DNA from: Sneathiella sp. HT1-7
GTDB taxonomy: Bacteria; Pseudomonadota; Alphaproteobacteria; Sneathiellales; Sneathiellaceae
Direction: 5' to 3'
NCBI RefSeq assembly: GCF_020731145.1
Contig: NZ_JAJFZN010000002.1
Location: 558,001 to 622,000 of the forward strand
DNA length: 64,000 bases
Shown here: positions 8,549 through 18,178 of the stretch, in pieces
Numbering within the stretch: position 1 is the first letter of the stretch
Layout of the letters: each line of letters begins with the position of its first letter
Made by a program: the position numbers and the translations under genes
The notes under the pieces: generated by a model
What the model was told of the DNA's origin: nothing
Seen by the model: only the letters and a program-made list of their open reading frames with translations
Database searches by the model: none

Positions 8549-9640
8549 ATGGAACGACGCAAGTTTTTAACAGGCGCAGCACTTGCTGGTGCAGGGGTTG
8601 CCGCGGCACCGTTTGCTGCACCGGCCCTTGCACAGGAACGCAAGGAAATGACGGTTGTCTCTACCTGGCCACGGGATTTCCCGGGTCTCGGAATCAGTGC
8701 ACAGCGTCTTTGCGCTCGTATCACCGAAGTCAGTGAAGGTCGCCTTACAGTGAACTATTTCGCTGCTGGTGAACGTGTTGGTGCATTTGACTCGTTTGAC
8801 GAAGTTGCCTCCGGTAACGCTCAGGCGTACATCGGCGCTGACTATTACTGGAAAGGCAAGCATCCGGGTTTTGCGTACTTCACGTCCGTGCCTCTCGGAA
8901 TGACCACAGTAGAATGGAATGCCTGGATCAAGTTCAAGGGCGGTCAGGCTCTCTGGGACGAAATGTCCGGTGAATTCGGCCTGAAAGCACTGCCTTGCGG
9001 CGCGACCGGTACCCAGATGGGTGGTTGGTTCAACAAGGAAGTGAATTCTGCTGAAGATTTCAAGGGCCTTAAATTCCGTATGCCGGGCCTCGGCGGTGAC
9101 GTGATTGCCAAGCTTGGCGCATCCGTTGTTTCTCTTCCGGGCGGTCAGATTTATGAAAACCTCGTTTCTGGCGCAATTGACGCAACGGAGTGGGTTGGTC
9201 CTTACAATGACTACTTCCTGAAATTCTACGAAGCCGCCAAGTATTACTACTATCCGGGCATGCATGAGCCGGGCGGGGGACTTGCCTTCGGCATGAACAA
9301 AGCATGGTGGGAAAGCCTCACCAAATGGGAGCAGGAACTGATCACGACTTGCTGCATGGAAGAACATGCTGCGCAGTACGAAGAAGCTCAGGCTCTTAAC
9401 GGTGAGTATCTTCAGAAGATGATCACGGAAAATGGCGTTGTCTTGAAGGAATTCAACGACGATGTCTATGACGCCTTTGCCGAAGCTGCGGCAGCGGTGT
9501 TTGAAGAAACACGCGCTCATAGTGCGCTTGCAACGAAGATCGACGATTCCTTCCAGATGAACCTCCGGGAAATCGGCGGTTACCAGAAGATCGCGGAAGT
9601 CGCCTTCTCTAACCAGCGGAACCGAGTGCTGGGTATTTAA
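8549..9640 (+). CDS. dctP: TRAP transporter substrate-binding protein (DctP/TakP-like)
   Basis: This periplasmic binding protein captures the substrate for a TRAP transporter. The 363 residues begin with a twin-arginine signal (MERRKFLTGAAL) and an ALAQ cleavage site at about residue 28, so export by Tat is likely. The motif KFRMPGLGGDV (175-185) contains the conserved substrate-carboxylate arginine, Arg177, and SGAIDATEWVGPYND plus YYYYPGMHEPG match the TakP subfamily, which binds 2-oxo or related acids and is often dimeric. The start has a GGGAGG site eight bases ahead. A stem-loop separates it from dctQ. The exact ligand is not readable. Confidence 0.92.
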   Translation: MERRKFLTGAALAGAGVAAAPFAAPALAQERKEMTVVSTWPRDFPGLGISAQRLCARITEVSEGRLTVNYFAAGERVGAFDSFDEVASGNAQAYIGADYYWKGKHPGFAYFTSVPLGMTTVEWNAWIKFKGGQALWDEMSGEFGLKALPCGATGTQMGGWFNKEVNSAEDFKGLKFRMPGLGGDVIAKLGASVVSLPGGQIYENLVSGAIDATEWVGPYNDYFLKFYEAAKYYYYPGMHEPGGGLAFGMNKAWWESLTKWEQELITTCCMEEHAAQYEEAQALNGEYLQKMITENGVVLKEFNDDVYDAFAEAAAAVFEETRAHSALATKIDDSFQMNLREIGGYQKIAEVAFSNQRNRVLGI

Positions 9641-9658
9641 GTTGCATTTAATGCGGAC

Positions 9659-9684
9659 AGGGGCGGGATTACAATCTCGCCCCT
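9659..9684 (+). promoter_or_regulatory. Intercistronic stem-loop between dctP and dctQ
   Basis: Arms AGGGGCGGGAT (9659-9669) and ATCTCGCCCCT (9674-9684) pair with one wobble. No T-run follows, so it is not a full terminator. Such hairpins after a binding-protein gene usually protect its mRNA end and reduce expression of the downstream permease genes. Confidence 0.6.
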
Positions 9685-9703
9685 TCCCCTATGGGAGGCG
9701 CTG

Positions 9704-10699
9704 ATGATGATGGCGGGGGATGTTTATGCATCAAACCGCGGGCTGCAGTGGACGGTTCGTGTATTTGGTTGGTGCATGTTGGTTGGGTTACCAATCTACT
9801 TTTTCAATAACTATTTGATTTTTGTTCAGGACTGGCCGGGCATCGCGCCTATGTTTGGCGATGGTGAGGTTTCAACAGAATCCTGGATACAGTTCAGTTT
9901 ATATATTCTCGGGCTTGTATTTGCCATTGTCCTGGTCCGCCGGACATCTACCCGCCATTTGCGGGATGAGGCGGCGATGATCACCCGTTTTAATACCTAT
10001 CTTGTCCGCGCAGCATTCTGGGCAGTATTTCTGGTCGGCATTGTTGATATGTCTCTCTCTTTTCTCCGGATCGAGGGGCTATTGCAGCATCTGATTGGGG
10101 ATGAGTTAAATGTCGAGATGGGGCGCGCCCATTTTCGCGGGCCCTATATCCATATTCCCCTGATATTCCTGTCACTCCTGATTGCGCTTCGCTCCCGCAC
10201 GCTGGGCTTTCAGTGGTTGGCACTGCTGGTCGTTTTTGCCGAATTGGCGATTGTTCTTTCCCGGTTCATCTTCTCCTATGAACAGGCGTTCATGGGAGAT
10301 CTGGTGCGTTTCTGGTATGCCGCGCTTTTCCTGTTTGCAAGTGCCTATACTCTGGTAGAGGAGGGGCATGTCCGCGTCGATGTGTTCTATGCCGGCTTTA
10401 CCAACAAGACCAAGGGCTTTGTGAATGCGGTTGGCACATTGTTTATGGGGATTACTCTCTGCTGGACAATCTTGTTTGTCGGTATGGGCAGCAAGGCGTC
10501 CATTATCTACAGCCCGCTCTCCAATTTTGAAGTGAGCCAGTCCGGGTTCGGCCTGCACGTGAAATATCTCATGGCCGGATTTCTAGCCGTATTTGCGGTG
10601 ACCATGTTAATCCAGTTTGTCAGTTACCTGATGGAGGCTGTCGCCGATTATCTGGAGCAACCGGGTCATCACGACCATGAAGCGTCATTGACGGGATAG
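9704..10699 (+). CDS. dctQ: TRAP transporter small permease, long form
   Basis: The small membrane subunit of the second TRAP permease pair. It has 331 residues, about twice a usual DctQ. The DctQ domain is in the C-terminal half, seen as VLSRFIFSYEQAFMGDLVRFWYAALFLF-type helices and EEGHVRVDVFYAG. The N-terminal half adds several more membrane helices (around 20-45, 60-85, 100-125, 145-165), as in TakQ-like subunits that accompany TakP-type binding proteins. A GGGAGG site precedes a run of three ATG codons; any of the first three could be used. dctM follows after ten bases. Confidence 0.88.
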   Translation: MMMAGDVYASNRGLQWTVRVFGWCMLVGLPIYFFNNYLIFVQDWPGIAPMFGDGEVSTESWIQFSLYILGLVFAIVLVRRTSTRHLRDEAAMITRFNTYLVRAAFWAVFLVGIVDMSLSFLRIEGLLQHLIGDELNVEMGRAHFRGPYIHIPLIFLSLLIALRSRTLGFQWLALLVVFAELAIVLSRFIFSYEQAFMGDLVRFWYAALFLFASAYTLVEEGHVRVDVFYAGFTNKTKGFVNAVGTLFMGITLCWTILFVGMGSKASIIYSPLSNFEVSQSGFGLHVKYLMAGFLAVFAVTMLIQFVSYLMEAVADYLEQPGHHDHEASLTG

Positions 10700-10709
10700 A
10701 GTATAAATC

Positions 10710-13364
10710 ATGGAACTTGTCTTTCTCGCTCTCCTTATCTTCCTGATGGCTCTGGCTCTTGGGTCTGGCTATCCGGTTGCCTTCGCGCTGCCCGGATCTG
10801 CGATTATCACCGTTAGCCTCGCGGCCATCGTTGGCTATGCGGCAACCGGTAATCCGGACGCTTATTTCTCGCATGGCGGTCCCTGGCAATGGCTGAGTGC
10901 CGGTGTGACCAACCTGCGCGGCGTCTATTGGGAGGTAGAGCGTGATACGCTCATCGCGATTCCGCTGTTCATTTTCATGGGCATTATGCTGCAGCGCTCC
11001 AAAATTGCCGAGGATCTGCTGGTTACAATGGCGCAGTTGTTTGGCCCGGTACCGGGTGGCCTTGGAATTTCCGTTGTCTTCGTGGGCGCGCTTCTGGCGG
11101 CGACGACAGGTATTGTTGGCGCGACCGTTGTCGCGATGGGACTGATTTCACTGCCGGCGATGTTGCGCAACAACTATTCGAAATCATTGGCAACGGGCAC
11201 GATTGCCGCCTCGGGCACGTTGGGCCAGATTATTCCGCCGTCGATCGTTCTCATCATTCTCGCCGACCAGCTCGCGAGCGCGGTCGATCAGGCGGGAACG
11301 ACGCGTAAGGCACTATTCAAATCCGCGACGGGGGAGCTGTCCATGCCTTCCTCCTTCGATGTGGTGTCAACCAGTGCGGGAGAAATGTTCCTTGGGGCGT
11401 TTGTGCCGGGCTTGCTGCTTGTCGCCATCTATATGCTGTTTATCTTGATCTACGCCCTGATCAATCCGAAGGTGGCCCCGGCCGTTCATGGCGGAACCTT
11501 CGACAGAGCGTTTTTCGGCAAGTTGGCGTTGGCACTCTTTCCGCCGCTCGGGCTTATTTTTCTCGTCCTCGGATCGATCCTTGCGGGTATTGCAACGGTG
11601 AACCAGGCGGGTGCCATTGGGGCCGTGGGTGCCATTATGATGGCCGGATATCGCCTGAAAAGTGAAGAGAGAGGGGCCTATACGCCGGTTCTGCTCGGCT
11701 TGGCATCTCTCGTTCTCATTCTGGGCGTGTTGATGATATTCCAGCCCAACGTCAAATCTATTGAAACGACCAAGGATGCGATTGGCATTGCGCTTGGTGC
11801 CATCGGGACTGTGGGCCTGATTATCGCCATCGGCTGGAGCAGTATGCGGGCGCTCAAGATCGAGAATACCCTGCAGGAAGTGATGATCGAGACGGCGAAA
11901 ACGACGTCTCTCGTGTTTATCATTCTGCTTGGCGCGGCGATGCTGACCGCGGCGTTCCGCGCGTTTGGCGGTGAGGAACTCGTCCGTGACTTCCTTAACA
12001 GCATGCCGGGTGGTTTTTGGTCAAAATTCATCATCGTCATGGCGGTGATTTTCGTGCTTGGCTTCTTCCTCGACTTTATCGAGATTGCGGTGGTTGTTGT
12101 GCCGATCGTGGCGCCGATCCTGCTGGCCGATCCATCGGCGAATATTACCGCGGTTTGGCTCGGGGTGATGATCGGGCTGAATATCCAGACATCTTTCTTG
12201 ACGCCGCCCTTTGGTTTTGCACTCTTTTACCTGCGCGGTGTGGCACCGGCGATCGTTAAGACAGTTGATATGTATAAAGGTGTGATCGCCTTTATTTCGC
12301 TGCAGCTGATTGCTTTGCTCATCGTCGGGCTATATCCACAGTTGGTGAACTATTTGCCGAACCGTTCTTCCTTGACGTCGGAGACGGCGCCTCCACCTAG
12401 GAACCCGCGCCTGAATTACTGCGTTGATCGCTATATCGCCGATCAGTTCCAAACCAATGGTGCTGCGATCAATGCTTCGATTGCGGAGGCACGTCAGCTT
12501 AATCTCGATTACCTGCCGAAGCGGTTGAAGACTAGCCTCGAAAAAAGCTTTGACGCGGCGTCTTCTGCTCCGGCATTGATGGCGGAGGCTTGGCAGGCCG
12601 ATGGCGTCATCAATGAGAATGTTGGCGCGTTCAAGCCTATTCAACAAGTCGTTCGTGGCATTGAGGCTGAGATCGCGGATGTGGATCTGGAGATCAAGGA
12701 TCTCAAAGTCGACATTGGCCGGATGTATTCTGAAGATTTGGCTGATGCCAAGAAGAAATTAGAGGATCAGGTCGCGGTTTTGGAAACAAAACGGGCGAAG
12801 CTGGCCGCGGAAATTCCATCAGACTGGAAAGAAACCTATGACAGCTTTCATAAGCTGCTGAAGGCAGAAACACTGCTTCGGAGTAAGTACAATCGTGCCG
12901 CGGGGGAAGCTTATAAGCCGGTTGCGGAACTGATTGCTATCTTGCAAAGCAACAGCGGGTATTTCGATCTAAAGGCGGATCTGGATCAGATTAAGGACGA
13001 TTTCGCCGGGGAGGACCCCGCGGCCTTGATTGCATCGATTGAGGATCTGAGCAGCCGTGTCAGTGAAGTAGAGGGGGCATCTGATGTTTCCTCCGGACTG
13101 TCGAAAGTCCGGCGCAGCCTGAAAGCCAATACGCCTGATTTCGAAAAGGCAACGGAAGAGATGGATAAGGTTCTCGCGAAATATGAGGAACAGGTTGGCT
13201 GGCGAAATCAGGCTGGAACCAATTTGTTGCCGACATTGGAGAAGTATGAACTGGTTATTCGCGATACTGTGGGGCTGAGGGAGCAACGCAAGCTGGATAA
13301 GGATCAGGCGATCTTTGTGGCAGCGTGTCAGTCTGGCCACCGGGATGTGTCCCATTACTTCTGA
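10710..13364 (+). CDS. dctM: TRAP large permease with C-terminal coiled-coil extension
   Basis: Residues 1 to about 550 form a DctM permease: ALGSGYPVAFALPGSA, RDTLIAIPLFIFMGIMLQRSKIAEDLL, GTLGQIIPPSIVLIIL and LTPPFGFALFYLRGVAP. After LVNYLPNRSS, the protein continues for about 330 further residues with no membrane helices. This tail is rich in charged heptad-like stretches (for example VRGIEAEIADVDLEIKDLK and KKKLEDQVAVLETKRAKLAA) and should be a long coiled coil on one side of the membrane. At 884 residues it is roughly twice a normal DctM. Codon use does not change at the junction. Long DctM tails occur in some alphaproteobacteria; their function is unknown to me. Confidence 0.9.
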   Translation: MELVFLALLIFLMALALGSGYPVAFALPGSAIITVSLAAIVGYAATGNPDAYFSHGGPWQWLSAGVTNLRGVYWEVERDTLIAIPLFIFMGIMLQRSKIAEDLLVTMAQLFGPVPGGLGISVVFVGALLAATTGIVGATVVAMGLISLPAMLRNNYSKSLATGTIAASGTLGQIIPPSIVLIILADQLASAVDQAGTTRKALFKSATGELSMPSSFDVVSTSAGEMFLGAFVPGLLLVAIYMLFILIYALINPKVAPAVHGGTFDRAFFGKLALALFPPLGLIFLVLGSILAGIATVNQAGAIGAVGAIMMAGYRLKSEERGAYTPVLLGLASLVLILGVLMIFQPNVKSIETTKDAIGIALGAIGTVGLIIAIGWSSMRALKIENTLQEVMIETAKTTSLVFIILLGAAMLTAAFRAFGGEELVRDFLNSMPGGFWSKFIIVMAVIFVLGFFLDFIEIAVVVVPIVAPILLADPSANITAVWLGVMIGLNIQTSFLTPPFGFALFYLRGVAPAIVKTVDMYKGVIAFISLQLIALLIVGLYPQLVNYLPNRSSLTSETAPPPRNPRLNYCVDRYIADQFQTNGAAINASIAEARQLNLDYLPKRLKTSLEKSFDAASSAPALMAEAWQADGVINENVGAFKPIQQVVRGIEAEIADVDLEIKDLKVDIGRMYSEDLADAKKKLEDQVAVLETKRAKLAAEIPSDWKETYDSFHKLLKAETLLRSKYNRAAGEAYKPVAELIAILQSNSGYFDLKADLDQIKDDFAGEDPAALIASIEDLSSRVSEVEGASDVSSGLSKVRRSLKANTPDFEKATEEMDKVLAKYEEQVGWRNQAGTNLLPTLEKYELVIRDTVGLREQRKLDKDQAIFVAACQSGHRDVSHYF

Positions 13365-13392
13365 TATCTGATGATGGGATAGAAAAATGACG

Positions 13393-13423
13393 AAGCGGCG
13401 GGCAGAAAAGCCCGCCGCTTTTG
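13393..13423 (+). terminator. Rho-independent terminator after the dctPQM unit
   Basis: Perfect arms AAGCGGCGGGC and GCCCGCCGCTT around AGAAAA, followed by TTTTG. The hairpin could also serve the convergent bpt gene, whose stop is at 13460. Confidence 0.88.
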
Positions 13424-13459
13424 TGTGTGCTGTTGAAAGGTTGGTTGGACCCGGCGTTG

Positions 13460-14179
13460 CTATTTTGGCAACAGTTTCCAGCCGTCGCGGGTCAATATTT
13501 CAGAGGGATAGAAGCGCTTTTTGTATGCCATCTTTGGGCTTTGATCGATCCAGTAGCCAAGATAAACGTAAGGGAGGTTCTGCCGCTCGGATTCGGCTAT
13601 ATGCCAGAGAATCAAATAGCTGCCCGGACTGCGATGGTCCTCATCTGGATCGAAGAAACTGTAGACAAGCGACAGACCGTCTTCCATCTCGTCGATCAGG
13701 CAGACGGCGAACAGACTACCGTCGGGCTTTCGGAACTCTGCGAGTTTGGAGCGGACAGGACTCTCCTCAACCATTGCCTGATAGTCGGAGAAATCCATAT
13801 CCACCATACCGCCTTCAGAATGACGTGAAGACAGATAGCGATGGAATAATTCAAAATGTTCGCGTGAAGCCTCTGAGGGGAGAATTTTTGCGGAAATATC
13901 CTCATTCGCCTTCCAGGTACGCCGAAATGACTTTTTCAACCGGAAATCAGCGGCTCTGACACGGATAGGAATGCAGGCGTCGCAGCCGTCACATGCTGGC
14001 CGGTAGGCAAGATCCTGACTGCGCCGAAAGCCCGCATGGCTGAGCGTGTTATGCAATCCATCGGGGTCATCCCCGGCAAGCAGGGTTACCACCTTGCGCT
14101 CCAACCGATCATCAAGATACGGGCAGGGGGCGGGCGGGGTCGAGAAGAAAAACCGCGATGGGATTTCCACGCGTTTCAT
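13460..14179 (-). CDS. bpt: Aspartate/glutamate leucyltransferase
   Basis: Bpt transfers leucine from leucyl-tRNA onto proteins with N-terminal Asp or Glu, marking them for ClpAP degradation (N-degron pathway). The 239 residues match the arginyl/leucyl-transferase family. The N-terminal domain has the PCPYLDDRLERKV start and the cysteine-rich CDGCDACIPIRV; the C-terminal GNAT-like domain has SFFDPDEDHRSPGSYLILWHI and YVYLGYWIDQSPKMAYKKRF. The ATG at 14179 gives the usual MKRVEIPSRFFFST-type start. It is convergent with the TRAP unit. Confidence 0.93.
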   Translation of the reverse strand: MKRVEIPSRFFFSTPPAPCPYLDDRLERKVVTLLAGDDPDGLHNTLSHAGFRRSQDLAYRPACDGCDACIPIRVRAADFRLKKSFRRTWKANEDISAKILPSEASREHFELFHRYLSSRHSEGGMVDMDFSDYQAMVEESPVRSKLAEFRKPDGSLFAVCLIDEMEDGLSLVYSFFDPDEDHRSPGSYLILWHIAESERQNLPYVYLGYWIDQSPKMAYKKRFYPSEILTRDGWKLLPK

Positions 14180-14270
14180 CTTGCCATATGTCCCATTTTA
14201 TTTCCCATATGATAAAGGTAACGCGAATTACTGAGTTCGCAAATAGCGCGCACAAATAAATGTCGCGATT

Positions 14271-16136
14271 TTACATTAATCCATAATAAAAAGGCGCGAA
14301 AAGGGAGAATATGATCCAAAGCAGCAACACCAGTGGCGCACCCGCCTTGAAAAAATCAGCAAATTTATAGTGCCCGGGGCCCATTACGAGAAGATTCGTT
14401 TGATAACCCATCGGTGTGGCGAAAGAACAGTTCGCGGCAAAGATTACAGCAAAGACGAAGATCATTGGATCGACGCCCAACTCCTGCGCGATGCTGATCC
14501 CGATAGGGGTGAACAGGACGGCCGTCGCGTTATTGCTGAGAATGTTTGTAAAGACGGCAACCAGCAGGAAGAAGGCCGAAAGAATAACACTCGGACCAGC
14601 ACCGGCCATAATCCCGAGTATCCCATGAGCGAGGTAGCTCGCGCCGCCGGTCGCCTGCATAGCTGCGCCCAGGCCTAGGGCCGCACCGATCAGCAGCAGG
14701 ATGCGTCGGTCTATCGACCGGCTCGCCTGATAGACATTGAGGCAGCCGCTTACCACCATTGCCACCGCCCCGCAGACGGCGGCCACCACGATGGGGAGTA
14801 ATCCGGTCGCGGCGCAAACAACAACGGCACCAAAAATTATGCGCGCCTGCCAGGCAAGCGCCGTCGCCGGTAACTCGCGTGTCGACCATTCCATCAAAAG
14901 CACATCCGGATTATTGCGGAGCCGCATTATATCCGACCGATTCCCGAGGATGAGCAGTACATCACCGGCCTCAAGGCGGATATCCGTCATCCGGCTGGTC
15001 CGAATCATGCGGGAGCGGCGCTGGATACCCACCACAACACAGCGGGTACGATAATGGAAACTGATCTGATAGAGTGCCCGCCCGATCATGCGGGACGCCG
15101 GGGCGACGACGGCCTCGGCCAGCGTCTGTTCCTGCACATTCCCAAGCTCTTCTGTTGCTTCCGCATTCGGGCTGTCCGGCTCCAGAAATCCCTGCAATAT
15201 TTGTGGATTGTCAGAAAAGGCTTCGGTTATGGATTTACGGGTGCCGGCGAATACCACTGCGTCGGCAGGTTTCAGGGTAATGCCGTCAAATGGTGGCAGC
15301 AGCACATGCTCGCCGCGCTGTATAAAGCGGATGGTAATATTACGTAGGCTCGGGAACTGACCGGCGACAGCTTCCTCTCCCACGAGAGGGCTGTCGGGGG
15401 CAACTTCCATCTGTACGATGAACTGCTTGCCCGAAATGTCGACAACCTCCCCCTTCATCGATGTCCGGTTAGGCAGAATGCGCGGGATGACTATAAGCGC
15501 ATAAATCATCCCGAAAAACGCTAGAACCGCGCCGGGGATCGTGAAATCAAAGAATCCAATTTTTGGCTGCCCCGCTTGCGTCGCTGCGGCCATCACAAGC
15601 AAATTAGTGGAAGAACCGATGAGCGTGGTCATGCCACCGAGAATGGAGGCGTAGCTCAACGGGATCATCAGGGTCGAGGTGGAGCGGTGCATTCGTTCGG
15701 CCAGTGCGGTCATCAAAGGGATGAAGATCACGACGACCGGCGTGTTGTTCATAAAAGCGCTAATCACCAGCACGGAGGCAAGCACGACAGCAATGGCAAG
15801 GATCGGGTGATGACGGCGCAAGGTCACGAGACGACGGATCGGTTGTTCCAGTGCGCCGGTGCGCACAATGCCTTGCCCGACAACGAGCAGGGAAAGAACG
15901 GTAATCAGCGCAGGATCGGCAATCCCGGCGAGAATTTGCGTCGGGGTGAGCAGATTCTTGCCCGATTCATCAACCAGCGGATAGAAGTGAAACAGCAGAA
16001 GCAGGGCCGCGATTACTCCGATTGAGGAGATTTCCAGCTCCACCTGCTCATTGGCGAAGGCAAAAATCGCAACGGCAATAAGGGCGAAAACCGCCCAGAT
16101 ATGATACACTGACCCAACTATTTCCATTGGCCGCAA
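14271..16136 (-). CDS. SLC13/DASS-family permease with two RCK-C domains
   Basis: A 621-residue inner-membrane anion or acid transporter. Helical blocks of the divalent anion:Na+ symporter type flank a soluble middle section (about 210-375) that contains two TrkA-C (RCK-C) domains, seen as MEVAPDSPLVGEEAV...LKPADAVVFAG and VVAPASRMIGRAL...RLEAGDVLLILG. Transport motifs include FMNNTPVVVIFIPL near residue 107 and SNNATAVLFTPIGI near the C-terminus. Proteins of this layout move sulfate or dicarboxylates; the substrate here is open. It is divergent from the oxidase at 16279 across 142 bases. Confidence 0.88.
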   Translation of the reverse strand: MRPMEIVGSVYHIWAVFALIAVAIFAFANEQVELEISSIGVIAALLLLFHFYPLVDESGKNLLTPTQILAGIADPALITVLSLLVVGQGIVRTGALEQPIRRLVTLRRHHPILAIAVVLASVLVISAFMNNTPVVVIFIPLMTALAERMHRSTSTLMIPLSYASILGGMTTLIGSSTNLLVMAAATQAGQPKIGFFDFTIPGAVLAFFGMIYALIVIPRILPNRTSMKGEVVDISGKQFIVQMEVAPDSPLVGEEAVAGQFPSLRNITIRFIQRGEHVLLPPFDGITLKPADAVVFAGTRKSITEAFSDNPQILQGFLEPDSPNAEATEELGNVQEQTLAEAVVAPASRMIGRALYQISFHYRTRCVVVGIQRRSRMIRTSRMTDIRLEAGDVLLILGNRSDIMRLRNNPDVLLMEWSTRELPATALAWQARIIFGAVVVCAATGLLPIVVAAVCGAVAMVVSGCLNVYQASRSIDRRILLLIGAALGLGAAMQATGGASYLAHGILGIMAGAGPSVILSAFFLLVAVFTNILSNNATAVLFTPIGISIAQELGVDPMIFVFAVIFAANCSFATPMGYQTNLLVMGPGHYKFADFFKAGAPLVLLLWIIFSLFAPFYYGLM

Positions 16137-16278
16137 TAATTTCCTTGCTGTTTTTACGAGTCGGAGTAAAAGCTTCGCGTTGGCAGATATACCGACACCT
16201 CCATCATGAGGATTGTCTCTGATCTTGCAAGCCTGTTGTTATCGCCGAATGGCCATAAACCTTTGAAGAAAAACCAAG

Positions 16279-17541
16279 ATGAACATTTCATATTATGATG
16301 CCTCGGCGTTGGCGCGTGCCGGGTATCCACGACTGAAGGGTGCGCAAACTGCTGATGTATGTATTGTTGGCGCAGGCTACACCGGCCTGTGTGCAGCGCT
16401 GGATCTGGCTGCGGCCGGGTTATCGGTAATCGTGCTGGAATCAGAGCGGATTGGCTTCGGTGCGTCGGGCCGAAATGGCGGCCAGATCGCGACAGGTTAC
16501 TCCCCGGGAATGATCGATACGGAGGCGTTGGTCGGGCCGGAAGACGCACGCCGTCTCTGGGATCTCTCGGCAGAGGCGATCCGGCTTCAGAAAGAACGCA
16601 TCGCGCATCATAATATTGCCTGTGATTTGAAAGCGGGAGAGCTTTATGCCGCCGTTAAACCGCGTCATCGCGACTGGTTGCTGGAAGAACAGGAACATTG
16701 CGAGAAAAACTATGGCTATCGCGATTACCGCTGGTTGGAGCAGGAAGAGCTGGGCGACTATATAAATTCCGAGCGCTTCTGCGGTGGGCTGCTGGATTCA
16801 TCCGGCGGGCATCTGCATCCGCTGAATTATGCACTTGGTCTTGGTAGGGCGGCCCATGACGCCGGAGTGCAGATTTTCGAAGACTCCCGTGTAGAGGACG
16901 TCAAGAAAGGTAAAACTGCTGTTGTCACCACGGAAGAAGGCTCGGTCACCGCGCGTTATGTGGTTTTGGCGGGCAATGCCTATCTTGCCGATCTGGATCA
17001 CTCGCTCGCCGCGAAAATAATCCCTGTCGATGCCTGTATCATCGCGACAGAACCATTAGGGGAGGTGCGTGCGAAGGCTTTGATGCCAGCGAATATCTGC
17101 GTTTCTGATACCAACTTCAATCTCGACTACTTCCGAATGTCGTCGGACCACCGACTGCTCTATGGCGGGCAGGATAAGCTGATCAGCAAGCGAACGATGG
17201 CGGGGGCGGCGCTTAGGGAAAATATGCTGGCGACTTTCCCCGAATTGGAAGATGTGAAGATTGACTATATCTGGGGTGGCAAAGTCGCGGTAACGCGCAA
17301 TCTTCTTCCCGATGTGGGGCGGATGGACGGCAATATTTACTACGCCCAAGGTTATTCCGGGCAGGGAGTGCCGCTTTCGGGTATTGCTGGCCGCCTCATC
17401 GCCGAGGCAATCCAGGGGGATGCCGGCAGATTTGACGTATTTGCGCGCATTCCGCACAAGGCTTTTCCGGGCGGAACAGCACTTCGCGTGCCGCTGCTCT
17501 CCATCGCCCGGCTTTATTATGAATTGAGGGATGCCTTATGA
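16279..17541 (+). CDS. FAD-dependent oxidoreductase (PuuB/DadA family)
   Basis: A 420-residue D-amino-acid-oxidase-like flavoenzyme. The Rossmann FAD site VCIVGAGYTGLCAALDLAAAG lies at about 28-48, followed by the SGRNGGQIATGYSPG motif typical of gamma-glutamylputrescine oxidase and related amine oxidases, and the C-terminal FAD loop YAQGYSGQGVPLSGIAGRLIAEA. It probably oxidises a secondary amine such as gamma-glutamylputrescine, but no puu pathway partners are nearby. Its last six bases overlap the stop of the convergent RDD gene. Confidence 0.87.
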   Translation: MNISYYDASALARAGYPRLKGAQTADVCIVGAGYTGLCAALDLAAAGLSVIVLESERIGFGASGRNGGQIATGYSPGMIDTEALVGPEDARRLWDLSAEAIRLQKERIAHHNIACDLKAGELYAAVKPRHRDWLLEEQEHCEKNYGYRDYRWLEQEELGDYINSERFCGGLLDSSGGHLHPLNYALGLGRAAHDAGVQIFEDSRVEDVKKGKTAVVTTEEGSVTARYVVLAGNAYLADLDHSLAAKIIPVDACIIATEPLGEVRAKALMPANICVSDTNFNLDYFRMSSDHRLLYGGQDKLISKRTMAGAALRENMLATFPELEDVKIDYIWGGKVAVTRNLLPDVGRMDGNIYYAQGYSGQGVPLSGIAGRLIAEAIQGDAGRFDVFARIPHKAFPGGTALRVPLLSIARLYYELRDAL

Positions 17542-18048
17542 ACGGATCGGCACGCGCCGGATTACCGTGTCGACCAGATAGTCATGGAGCAGCCGTCCAC
17601 GTGGGTTAAACAGCGAGACCAGCAGGATCAGGGATGATGTCGCAGCCATGGTGAAATAGAATAACGCCGCATGAATGAGCGCGATCAGGTAATCCGGCGC
17701 GTCGCCATTCATGCGCTCCATCCGGACATTCATAAACCGCATCCCGATCGTTGCATTCCCGGGTCCACCGACAAGAAGAGTATGATAAAGAATCGGGATC
17801 GCCGCCAGAATAAGCACGAGGAGCGGGGTCAGCACGCCAAAGGTAATCACCCCGATCAGCGTTGCGGCAATGGTCGCAGCAATGGAAATAACCGCGATGC
17901 AAAGCACGTCGATCGCATATGCAAAGACACGGCGGAGGCGGATCGATTCATAATCATCGGGATTGAATGTGCCGCTCGCGGGCTTGCTTCTGGGGCCATT
18001 TTCCTCCAGCGGCGACAACTCAATCAACGGGCCGTTCTGATTTTTCAT
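17536..18048 (-). CDS. RDD family membrane protein
   Basis: A 170-residue inner-membrane protein of the RDD family. The motif YESIRLRRVFAYAIDVLCIAV (about 32-52) holds the Arg-rich start and the Asp of the first helix; further helices follow at about 60-90 and 125-150, and the end has NPRGRLLHDYLVDTVIRR. Some RDD proteins act in ion exchange; most are of unknown role. The start at 18048 is chosen because AAAGGA precedes it; the frame extends much further upstream but runs into the divergent MFS gene region. Confidence 0.82.
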   Translation of the reverse strand: MKNQNGPLIELSPLEENGPRSKPASGTFNPDDYESIRLRRVFAYAIDVLCIAVISIAATIAATLIGVITFGVLTPLLVLILAAIPILYHTLLVGGPGNATIGMRFMNVRMERMNGDAPDYLIALIHAALFYFTMAATSSLILLVSLFNPRGRLLHDYLVDTVIRRVPIRS

Positions 18049-18178
18049 AGTGCGCGAAATCCTTTCGCATGTGAAACAATTGGTATCGCATTTTTTTTGT
18101 AAATGGTACTTGTCGATTGAAATACAATGCTCCATTGCTGTTTCCGGGCGCGGCAGGATGGCATGAAAAGGAAAGAAA

